This document shows, piece after piece, positions 1-7,045 of a DNA stretch of 21,411 nt. A program made the translations under genes and the position numbers. Origin of the DNA: CAYYJM01 sp964471755 (lineage in GTDB: Bacteria; Planctomycetota; Planctomycetia; Gemmatales; Gemmataceae). The notes below the pieces were generated by a model that ran no database searches, had not been told where the DNA came from, and saw nothing but the letters and a program-made list of their open reading frames with translations. Each line of letters starts with the position of its first letter. Position 1 is the stretch's first letter. The stretch is taken from contig CAYYJM010000091.1 of assembly GCA_964471755.1 (NCBI GenBank), forward strand, positions 1 to 21,411, in the 5' to 3' direction.

Positions 1-327
1 GTTCTCCTCGGGGATCAGTTCACCCTTCTCAATCTTCTTGATGAGCAGCTCCTTGCCCAGCAGGAGCGTTCCGTCGATCAACTCGATCTGCGTGACGGGT
101 GTGTCGCTCGTCATTTTGGCCGGCGGAGCCAGGTCGAGCAGGAGGACCTCCTCCAGCGGCGTGGCGATCGCCTTGCCGCCCTGGGTGATCACGATCTGCT
201 TGTCGGTGATGCTGGTCAGTTCGCCAGTTACCGTCTTACCCTTGAGGGTCTTCAGCTCGGCGGCCGGGCTGTCCAGTGTGGCTACTCCGAACAGGAGCAG
301 GAAGGTAAACGCGAAGCGTCGCGTCAT
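1..327 (-). CDS. Secreted protein of unknown function, N-terminal part (runs off left edge)
   Basis: The minus-strand reading frame opens with ATG at 327-325 and stays open for 109 codons to the first base, so the C-terminal part is missing. Residues 1-23 form a Sec signal peptide (Arg-Arg at 3-4, a Phe/Leu-rich core, then SPAA before Glu24). The mature part shows two similar beta-rich stretches: LKGKTVTGELTSITDKQIVI at about 27-46 and a second one around IELIDGTLLLGKELLIKKIE at about 80-99. This resembles the beta-rich start of secreted planctomycete proteins, but I do not recognise a named family. GGAG lies 10 nt before the ATG. A TATAAT box upstream suggests its own promoter. It follows the Gln/Gly-rich protein gene by 147 nt on the same strand. 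Function unknown; the existence of the gene is fairly certain. Confidence 0.8.
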   Translation of the reverse strand, partial: MTRRFAFTFLLLFGVATLDSPAAELKTLKGKTVTGELTSITDKQIVITQGGKAIATPLEEVLLLDLAPPAKMTSDTPVTQIELIDGTLLLGKELLIKKIEKGELIPEEN

Positions 328-368
328 GGTGATCGATCTCCAGGAGGAACTCGGCAGGAGTTTCGTTG

Positions 369-398
369 ATTATACCGTGGTGCCTGTTCCCGAATCCG
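369..398 (-). promoter_or_regulatory. Candidate sigma-70-type promoter for the left-edge gene
   Basis: On the minus strand a perfect TATAAT hexamer lies at 374-369, in an otherwise GC-rich stretch. A start about 7 nt downstream would give a leader of roughly 35 nt before the ATG at 327. No good -35 hexamer is visible at 16-18 bp spacing (the best is GGATTC or CGGATT around 392-398), so the call rests on the -10 box and the position. Confidence 0.35.
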
Positions 399-454
399 TG
401 CCAGCCCGAACAGACCGAAAGCGTCGGGGCGAACGAATCGCCACGACGCTCCCG

Positions 455-476
455 GAGGTCGGCCCTGGCCGGCCTC
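455..476 (-). terminator. Stem-loop over the stop codon of the Gln/Gly-rich protein gene
   Basis: The arms GAGGTCGGCC (455-464) and GGCCGGCCTC (467-476) pair over 10 positions with one G-U wobble. They overlap the TGA at 477-475. There is no following U-tract, so it is a GC-rich 3' hairpin that could stabilise or end the operon transcript and not a classical intrinsic terminator. Confidence 0.35.
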
Positions 477-3111
477 AGTTGGTCTTGTTACGACCCAGCG
501 CGATGTCGCGGGTGATCTTGCCGATCTTCTCCTGGCTGGTGGACAGGCCCTGCATTTCCTTCAGGATCGCCTCGGCATCCTCGCGAGCCTTGGTGTCCTT
601 CGCCTCGCTCGGCACCGGAGCCTGCTCACCGCTGTACTTCTTCGCGTACAACTCGGTGCGGTCGTTGACCCGCTTTTGCAGTGAGCGAATCAGCTTCAGC
701 TCGGCGATCGCATCCAGCAGCTTCTGATCCTGCGGCTTCTGCTGCTGCTGTTGCTGTTGCTGCTGCTGTTGCTGTTGCTTCTGCTGATTCTCCTTGCGAG
801 CCTGCTTCAGGGCCTCGACCATCTCCTCCAGCGTAGCGATGATGTCGTTCTCAATCGCGATGGTGATGTCGCCGACGTCCGTCCGGCGGAAACGCTGAGC
901 GACGTTGATCATGTCGCCGCGAACCTGCTTGAAGACCTCGGCGAAGGCGATGGCCGAGCCCTCGGACTCGATCAGGCGGATGGCCATGTTGGCCTCCTTG
1001 ACGATCTCTTCTTCCTTGATCATCAGGTCGTTCGACTTGGTTTCCTTGTCGCGCTGCTCAGGCTCGCTGAGCTTGCGTTCCTTGGTGTCGTCGTTGACCT
1101 TGACCGTCTCATCGCGGACGCGCTTTTGCAGGGCGAGCATGAACTCGCAGCGGCCTTGTAGCTTGGCCAGCAGTCGCTCGATCTCTTCCTGCCGCTTCTG
1201 CTTCAGGAGCTTCTCGAGTTCGGCCTGGGCCTTCTGCAGTTCCTTGATGGCCTGATCCTGATCGTTGCCAGCGCCCGGGTTGTCCTTGCCCTCGATCTTC
1301 TTACCGGCGCTCTCCTGATACTTGTTGCTGTCCTCGATCCGCTTGCGGGCTTCCTGCTCCTCAGGGGTCTTCTGCTGTTGCTGGCCGCCCTTCTGGCCGC
1401 TCTGACCACTTTGCCCGCTCTGGCCGCTTTGCCCGCTCTGGCCCTTGCCCTGGCTCCCCTGGCTGCCCTGCTGGCCGCCCTGCTTGCTCTGGCTGCCGGA
1501 CTGCTGGCCGCCTTGCTGGCCCTGTTGACCGCCGCTCTGCTTGTTCTCGCCCTTGCCGTCTTCCTTGCCCTTCTGCTCGCCGCCTTGCTGGCCGCCCTGC
1601 TTGCCCTGGCTGCCCTTCTGCTCGCCTTGCTGGCCGCTCTGCTTTCCTTCGCCCTTCTGGCCGCCCTGCTGACCACCTTGCTGACCGCTCTGCTTGCCCT
1701 GGCCCTGCTGGCCGCCTTGTTGACCGCCTTGCTTGCCTTCGCTCTGCTGGCCCTGGCCGCCTTGCTTGCCCTGGCCGGCCTGCTGGCCCTTCTGGCCACT
1801 CTGCTGGCCACCTTGCCTGCCCTCGCCCTGGCCCTGGCGGCCCTGCTCGCTCGCGCCCTGCTGGCCCTGCCCCTGCTGCCCGCCCTGGTTCCCCTGGCTC
1901 TGCTGACCTCCCTGCTTGCCTTCGCCCTTCTGGCCGGGCTGCTGACCGCCCTGCTTGTTCTCGCCCTGCTGGCCCTGGCCGCCTTGCTTGCCTTCGCCCT
2001 GCTGGCCCTGGCCCTGACCGGCCTGCTTGTTCTCGCCCTTCTGGCCGGACGGCTGACCGCCCTGCTTGTTCTCGCCCTGCTGGCCCTGGCCCTGCTGGCC
2101 GCCTTGCTTGCCTTCGCCCTGCTGGCCTTCCTGCCCCTGCTGACCGCCCTGCTTGCCCTCGCTCGGCTGGCCCTGATTCTGCTGGTTGCCTTGCTGACCC
2201 TGCTGGCCCTGCTTGCCCTCGGCCGGCTTGTTCTCCGGGTTGCCGCCCTGCTGGCCCTGCTTGGACTCGCCCTGCTGGCCCTGTTCCATGCCCTGCTGCT
2301 GGCCGCCTTCCTTACCCTCGGCCTGGCCAGGGTTCTTGTTCTCCGAAGGCGTGCCGGTGCCCGGGCCTTCCTTCTTCTCGCCCTTCAGATCCTTGGCATC
2401 TTCTTTACCCTCGGCCGCGGAGGCGTTCTTTGCCTCACCCGGCTTGCCCTCGGCCTTGGTCGCGCCCTTCTCTTCCTTGCCGGCTTCCTTCCCGATCAGG
2501 CCCTTCGTCTCGGCCGTGACCTTCTCCTGCTCCTTCTTCAAGTCGGCGGCTTCCTTGCGACCGATCTCGGTCTGAGCCCGGACGCGCTCCTGCTTGGCGA
2601 TGACTTCACGCAGTCGCTCCAGCATCCGTTCGAGACGCAGTCGCTCCTCGCGCAGTCGGGCGTCCGGGTCGTCGCTTTGCAGCAGCTTGATCAGCGCCAG
2701 CAGATCGGCCCGGAGATCCTCATTCTTGTTGAAGAGGTCATCCAGGACGCCGGTGTTCTTCAGCGCGTTGTCCTTCTTCAGCAGCCCGAGCATCGTCTGG
2801 AACTTGGTCTCGACGCCCTGCTGGTTGGCCAACTCGATGGCATCGCGGAGCAGCCGGGCCTTGTCCTTGTCCTCCTGGCGCGGGCTGGCTTCCAGCCGCT
2901 GGGCCAGGGTCAGGATGGCCGTGCGGAACTCCTCGAAATCCTTCTTCATCTGCGCTTGCTTGAAGGCCGTTTCCTTCTGCAAGGCTTCGATTTGCTCCGG
3001 CGTCAATCCGCCGGCGGGGGTTTTGCTCGTCGGGACGGGATCGGCCGCCCGCAGAACGAGCGTGAAGGCGAGAACCGTCACGCCCAGGGTGGCCAGAAGG
3101 CGACGCATCAT
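475..3111 (-). CDS. Secreted coiled-coil protein with long Gln/Gly-rich low-complexity region
   Basis: 878 residues. ATG at 3111 is preceded by GGAGGA with 9-nt spacing; a second ATG follows directly at 3108. Residues 1-23 are a signal peptide (MMRRLLATLGVTVLAFTLVL, then RAAD). Charged, helical, probably coiled-coil sequence follows to about 210, then a Lys/Glu/Gly/Ala linker. Residues about 269-580 (1372-2307) are almost only Gly, Gln, Lys, Glu, Ser and Asn in GQQGQ/GKQGGQQ units. The C-terminal part is again helical, with a run of 13 Gln (739-777). The gene follows the DUF4175-like gene. Known DUF4175-type proteins of alphaproteobacteria (TIGR02302) carry Gln/Gly-rich stretches inside one long C-terminal region, so this protein may be the split-off equivalent and act with its neighbour outside the membrane. 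That role is inference; no enzymatic motif is visible. Confidence 0.88.
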   Translation of the reverse strand: MMRRLLATLGVTVLAFTLVLRAADPVPTSKTPAGGLTPEQIEALQKETAFKQAQMKKDFEEFRTAILTLAQRLEASPRQEDKDKARLLRDAIELANQQGVETKFQTMLGLLKKDNALKNTGVLDDLFNKNEDLRADLLALIKLLQSDDPDARLREERLRLERMLERLREVIAKQERVRAQTEIGRKEAADLKKEQEKVTAETKGLIGKEAGKEEKGATKAEGKPGEAKNASAAEGKEDAKDLKGEKKEGPGTGTPSENKNPGQAEGKEGGQQQGMEQGQQGESKQGQQGGNPENKPAEGKQGQQGQQGNQQNQGQPSEGKQGGQQGQEGQQGEGKQGGQQGQGQQGENKQGGQPSGQKGENKQAGQGQGQQGEGKQGGQGQQGENKQGGQQPGQKGEGKQGGQQSQGNQGGQQGQGQQGASEQGRQGQGEGRQGGQQSGQKGQQAGQGKQGGQGQQSEGKQGGQQGGQQGQGKQSGQQGGQQGGQKGEGKQSGQQGEQKGSQGKQGGQQGGEQKGKEDGKGENKQSGGQQGQQGGQQSGSQSKQGGQQGSQGSQGKGQSGQSGQSGQSGQSGQKGGQQQQKTPEEQEARKRIEDSNKYQESAGKKIEGKDNPGAGNDQDQAIKELQKAQAELEKLLKQKRQEEIERLLAKLQGRCEFMLALQKRVRDETVKVNDDTKERKLSEPEQRDKETKSNDLMIKEEEIVKEANMAIRLIESEGSAIAFAEVFKQVRGDMINVAQRFRRTDVGDITIAIENDIIATLEEMVEALKQARKENQQKQQQQQQQQQQQQQKPQDQKLLDAIAELKLIRSLQKRVNDRTELYAKKYSGEQAPVPSEAKDTKAREDAEAILKEMQGLSTSQEKIGKITRDIALGRNKTN
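739..777 (-). repeat. Poly-glutamine tract (13 Gln codons)
   Basis: Thirteen consecutive Gln codons, nine CAG and four CAA, flanked by Lys and more Gln. Mixed codons argue that the Gln run is kept as protein sequence and is not a fresh triplet slippage product. Confidence 0.85.
1372..2307 (-). repeat. Degenerate Gln/Gly-rich coding repeat, about 310 residues
   Basis: Irregular 9-24 nt units reading as GQQGQ, GKQGGQ, GENKQGG, GQSGQS fill this stretch of the secreted coiled-coil gene. On the plus strand it looks like endless CTGGCC/GCCCTGCTG repeats, which open a spurious Leu/Ala-rich frame. The protein segment is predicted to be disordered. Expect assembly or recombination length variation here. 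Confidence 0.85.
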
Positions 3112-3323
3112 TGTACTCGTTCCTCCCAGTGCGGTTCGGGGATGGCCCCGATCAATGGCTAGCGTTGGTTCCGACGAGTCGACCCCCTGGAGCGTTTTCT
3201 CCCAGGCGACCAGGACCCATGATCTATCCAGGCTATCCGGTTGACGGATTGGCCTCCATTAGTAGACGACCAGGTGTCCACTGGCAAACACCTATCCCAA
3301 TTCCGCAGGATCGGGCGAATTCC

Positions 3324-3367
3324 CGCTCGCGGGAAGAACCGGCGGGCTGACGCCGCGCCGCTCGCCG
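3324..3367 (-). repeat. Single copy of 44-bp intergenic repeat (GGCGTCAGCCC family)
   Basis: The 264-bp gap between the DUF4175-like gene and the Gln/Gly gene holds a 44-bp segment whose reverse complement is identical to 14481-14524 in the MoxR/DUF58 gap. It contains GGCGAGCGGCGCGGCGTCAG and the core GTCAGCCCGCCGGTTCTTCC. Here only one arm is present. The first part can fold as CCCGC-TC-GCGGG. Nothing else with clear structure is visible in the gap apart from the ribosome binding site next to 3111. Confidence 0.85.
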
Positions 3368-3375
3368 GGGATCGA

Positions 3376-6300
3376 TCACGGCTTCGACGGACTCTTGGGA
3401 TTAAGCAGTTCTTCCAGCCGTCGAAGTTCATCTGCCTCGATGATCCGCTTGATCCGTTCGTACAGTTCGCTCTCGGCCTGCTTCTTCTCGGCCAGGCGCT
3501 TGAGCTTCTCGATCTCCTTGGCCAGGTTGGCCACCTGTTCCAGGGCCTGGATGACCGCCTCCAGTTCGTTGTGCAGCTCGCGCAAGGCCACCTGGGCCAG
3601 GGCTCCCTGGGCCTTGGCTGCGGCCAGGGCGGCCGGATCAACGGTCGTCGCCGCCTCGCCGCCGCCGGCCTGGAGCAGGGCCTGCGCGAACGTGTTCATG
3701 CTCGCTCCAGCCCGTGGGAAGCTCACGTCGATGACCCGACCGAGCGGATCGACCACGTCGCGCCGCTTCTTGGTCAACTCGTCCTCGTTGACGCGGTTGA
3801 GTTCCATCTCCTGCATCAGTAGACGGTAGTCGGTCAGCACGTCCTGGCAGTAGGTCTGGCCCCGGCCCAGCAGCGTCTGGATGGCCCGGATCCGGGCCGC
3901 CATCTGCCGGACCTCGGCGTTCTTGACGTTGCTGCCAGCCAGTTGCACCAGATCGGTGCCCAGGTCGCTTTCCATCTTGGTGAGCGAGTCGTGTTCCCAG
4001 GACTTGCCGCCCTCGACGCCGCGCGACAGCTGCATCAGCCGGAAGTTGAGCAACTCCTCGCTCTTGTTGATCTCGAGCAGAAGCTCGTACTCCGGGATGA
4101 CCAGGAAGTTGTAACGGTCCTTGCTCGATGTCACGTGCGGTTGCGGCACACCGTTGCGATCGACGCCGCCTTCCACGTCGTTGTCCACGCCCTCGACCCA
4201 GAGGACCAGCTTGTAGCGTGGCTGGAAGGTGGTCTCGCCGATCACCTTGAGCGCCTTGCCATCGAATTGAACCGACGGCACCGGGAAGTCGTTCTTCTCC
4301 GGCGTCAGACGGGCTGATTCGCCACGCATCGTGTTGAAGCGATCCGGCACCAGATCGTACCGCCGAACCATCGGCCGGAACGGCAGCCCCTGCGCCTGGA
4401 GCAGCAGCTCCTTGATCGCCTCCAGGGTCAGGAACGGATCCTTCTCGATCTCCCCGCTCTTGATCGCGTCGATCAGGCCGGGCAGGGTTGGTGTCCGGAT
4501 CACCTGCACCTTCGCGATGCGCTCCGCCTCGGCCCTGGCGTTACGGGTCGTGGCCTCCAGGTAGAGCGGCAACGTCGTCAGCGGCACCTGACCGCGAATT
4601 CCGGCGCTGACGAACGAGGCCAGGTAGAGGCCCAGCACGTCCGTGTTCAGCTTCGGAATCAGGTCGACCTTCTCGACCGTGTAGACGTAGCGGATCGACG
4701 ACAGACCGCGATCGTCCAGAACCTGGCCGTCGAACGGCACACGGGCGTCGGGCGTGACCAGATACTGGCCCTCCTTGTTCTTGCGGAGGATGGCCAGCGG
4801 CTTCATGTCCGGCAGGTCCGGCGGATTGTCCTCGCGGACCTTGATGGTCACGTTCCGCGTTCCCGTCACGCCGTCCAGGTCGGTCATGTCGATCTGGAAG
4901 ACGGCGTCCGTGCGCAGGTTCGGGAAGGTGATGGTGAATTCCTCGGTATCATCCGGCCCGGTGATGATCACGTTGTCGGGCAGGGGCGGCCCCTTGCCCT
5001 GGGTGAGAGCCACCTTCGCCAGGGGGCGTTCGGCCGTCGCCTTGAGCGTCAGGTCGGTGCCGGCCGGCACCTCCAGGCGCGACACCGGCGACCCGGCGTT
5101 GAGACGATCGGCCCCGTCGATCTTCTGCTTCAGGCCGAGCAGATCCTGCGGCTTGACGTCGGGATTGAATCCGCCGCCGATCCGGGGCTGGCCCCAGCGA
5201 TAGAACAGGTAGGCCGGCTGCATCTCCTCCGAACGCAGGTGGAGAAGCTGCGGCGGGCCGATCACCTGGAGCGTCCGCGTCGGCGTCGAGTAGCCATCGG
5301 TGCGCAGGTAGTAGTAGATCGTGTCGCTGCGGTTGGGCAGGTCGATCTGTCCGTTGAACTCGTTGGTGTCCCGCGTTCGCGAGATGGACACGCGAGTGTC
5401 ACTGTTGCGAAGAGTGCTGACCAGATCGGCCTGATCGGGCAGCGTCAGGATGCGAGCCACCTGACTCAGGGCCGGCTGTTGCAGGTAGCTGTTGACGCGC
5501 GTCGCCAGGTCGCGCATCCGATCGAGCCGCTCCAGACGGTCGAAGACTGCTCGCACGTCGAGCATCTTCTCCAGCAGAGCCGGATCGGTGACCTTCTTCT
5601 GGGCTCGCCGTCGGTCCAGGTCGTTCAGCGTGGCGAGTACGTCGTCCACGGTGAGATCCGCCCCCGGCTCGCAGTCGGCCAGAGCCAGGGCCGAAAGGGT
5701 GTTTGGAGCGAACGAGGCCGTTCCGGCCCCGAACAGGGCGACGACGCCGCGCGGATCCCAGGTCGCCGACAGTCGGGGGACCAGGATGCCAAACTGAGGA
5801 TTCCCACGCAGGTCCGACCAGCGCAGCGGCCGGTAGCCCTCGCCGTCCTCGCGCAGTTCACGCAGATTCCAGGCGGAGTCCGCGCCAATGTCTGGATCGG
5901 ACGAACGGATCGGCAGTCGCTCGCAGGCCAGTTCGATCTCATCGAGAGAGATTTCGCCCTCGGGATGATACTTGCCCTTCCAGTTCTCCGGCGGCGCGGG
6001 CACCTCGCCCTCGACGAGCTTGACGCGTTCATCGAGCAGATCCTTGTAGAGCAGGGGCCGCCAGCCCTGCGCGTCGTTCTCGTCGGCGACGACGTACTTC
6101 AGCGCCCGGTAGCGGACCGGAGTGCGGCCCAGGTTGTAGCCGAGCCGGGCCGGATCCTGCGCCGGGAACAGGACGACGAGTTGCTGATCGCGCGGCCAGG
6201 GCGTGTCTTGCAGCAGGACGTTCCGCTTGACCCAGATCGTGGCGACATCGTGGAATCGCTGGAAGCCGCTGAGATCGCCGCGGTTGCTCTGGTAGAGCCG

Positions 6301-6915
6301 GAACTGATGGAACAGCCCCACGGCCAGGGTATAGCCGACTGCACCGAGGAGGACCACGATCAGCCCTGTCCGCAGGAGTCGGCCCCAGTCGAACACGTCC
6401 CGGATGGGCACCTTCTGCACGCGCTGGGCCGCCTCGTGGATCGTCTCCTCGACCATGACCACGGAGTAGCCCTGCATCGCCGCCTTCTCCGGATCGGCCA
6501 GTTCGACGGCCGTGATCAGCCGATCGCCCAGTTCGTCGGGGTAGCGACGCTCCAGCAGCAACGCCAGTGACGGATCGCTGAAATCGCGGAAGAACCGAAC
6601 GACGACCAGGAAAATCAACCGGGTCGCCAGCCAGGCGAGCAGACCGCCGAGCAGGCCGACACGCAGGATCTGGCCGGTCGTGCTGGCGAGCGGCAGCGAC
6701 TGGGCGTAGTCGATGCCCAGCAGCTTGAACAGGACGCCGTAGTCCAGCAGCAGACCGATCCAGAACCACAGGAAGAGGAACGTCAGGAAGAAGCCGAGCC
6801 CTTCCAGGCTGACGTACATCCGAATGTATTTGCGCAGGACACCGAGCGGACTGCGAACCCTGGAATGGTCCGCGGCGAGGTGTTCACGATCGGGTTTACG
6901 GTCCATGGTGGCCAT
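3376..6915 (-). CDS. DUF4175-like large membrane protein
   Basis: 1179 residues. Three hydrophobic helices lie near the N-terminus: about 41-63 (GFFLTFLFLWFWIGLLLDYG), 86-108 and 182-203. Between the last two is a conserved-looking cytoplasmic-type segment with LLERRYPDELGDRLITAVEL (120-139). This N-terminal layout matches DUF4175/TIGR02302 proteins. A long extracytoplasmic part follows, with beta-rich, Ig-like sequence around 600-760 (for example TFPNLRTDAVFQIDMTDLDG and VREDNPPDLPD), and a helical coiled-coil C-terminus from about 1090. It lacks the Gln/Gly stretch of the alphaproteobacterial family, which is found in the next gene instead. Start at ATG 6915 has no strong ribosome binding site; ATG 6906 is an alternative. 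Function unknown; context links it to MoxR/VWA membrane complexes. Family assignment is moderately sure. Confidence 0.85.
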   Translation of the reverse strand: MATMDRKPDREHLAADHSRVRSPLGVLRKYIRMYVSLEGLGFFLTFLFLWFWIGLLLDYGVLFKLLGIDYAQSLPLASTTGQILRVGLLGGLLAWLATRLIFLVVVRFFRDFSDPSLALLLERRYPDELGDRLITAVELADPEKAAMQGYSVVMVEETIHEAAQRVQKVPIRDVFDWGRLLRTGLIVVLLGAVGYTLAVGLFHQFRLYQSNRGDLSGFQRFHDVATIWVKRNVLLQDTPWPRDQQLVVLFPAQDPARLGYNLGRTPVRYRALKYVVADENDAQGWRPLLYKDLLDERVKLVEGEVPAPPENWKGKYHPEGEISLDEIELACERLPIRSSDPDIGADSAWNLRELREDGEGYRPLRWSDLRGNPQFGILVPRLSATWDPRGVVALFGAGTASFAPNTLSALALADCEPGADLTVDDVLATLNDLDRRRAQKKVTDPALLEKMLDVRAVFDRLERLDRMRDLATRVNSYLQQPALSQVARILTLPDQADLVSTLRNSDTRVSISRTRDTNEFNGQIDLPNRSDTIYYYLRTDGYSTPTRTLQVIGPPQLLHLRSEEMQPAYLFYRWGQPRIGGGFNPDVKPQDLLGLKQKIDGADRLNAGSPVSRLEVPAGTDLTLKATAERPLAKVALTQGKGPPLPDNVIITGPDDTEEFTITFPNLRTDAVFQIDMTDLDGVTGTRNVTIKVREDNPPDLPDMKPLAILRKNKEGQYLVTPDARVPFDGQVLDDRGLSSIRYVYTVEKVDLIPKLNTDVLGLYLASFVSAGIRGQVPLTTLPLYLEATTRNARAEAERIAKVQVIRTPTLPGLIDAIKSGEIEKDPFLTLEAIKELLLQAQGLPFRPMVRRYDLVPDRFNTMRGESARLTPEKNDFPVPSVQFDGKALKVIGETTFQPRYKLVLWVEGVDNDVEGGVDRNGVPQPHVTSSKDRYNFLVIPEYELLLEINKSEELLNFRLMQLSRGVEGGKSWEHDSLTKMESDLGTDLVQLAGSNVKNAEVRQMAARIRAIQTLLGRGQTYCQDVLTDYRLLMQEMELNRVNEDELTKKRRDVVDPLGRVIDVSFPRAGASMNTFAQALLQAGGGEAATTVDPAALAAAKAQGALAQVALRELHNELEAVIQALEQVANLAKEIEKLKRLAEKKQAESELYERIKRIIEADELRRLEELLNPKSPSKP

Positions 6916-6951
6916 GAGGCACTACTCGCTTGGGGAACTCGATGTCGTCAG

Positions 6952-7027
6952 GGCGAGCGTGGGGCGTCAGCCCCATGAGTATTTCTCTCCGGCAGAAGAG
7001 TCATGGGGCTGACGCCCCACGCTCGCC
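6952..7027. repeat. Perfect 27-bp inverted repeat between VWA and DUF4175-like genes
   Basis: Arms 6952-6978 and 7001-7027 are exact reverse complements, separated by 22 nt. Each arm also holds a small hairpin, GGGGC-GTCA-GCCCC. The outer end (GGCGAGCG) and core (GGCGTCAGCCC) match the repeats at 3324-3367 and 14481-14609. The tip CGCTCGCCGA is duplicated in tandem at 7020-7029 and 7030-7039. It could fold as a strong RNA hairpin between two genes of the operon. Confidence 0.9.
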
Positions 7028-7045
7028 GACGCTCGCCGATCCCGT

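Noticed and set aside
1378..3162. Long plus-strand frame rich in Leu and Ala (594 codons)
   Set aside because: It is the antisense of the Gln/Gly repeat: CAG/CAA/GGC codons read as CTG/TTG/GCC on the other strand. The minus frame has a signal peptide, ribosome binding site and helical domains.
5239..6570. Antisense frame of 443 codons over the DUF4175-like gene
   Set aside because: No family features and explained by lack of stop codons in GC-rich DNA; the minus-strand gene has clear membrane helices.
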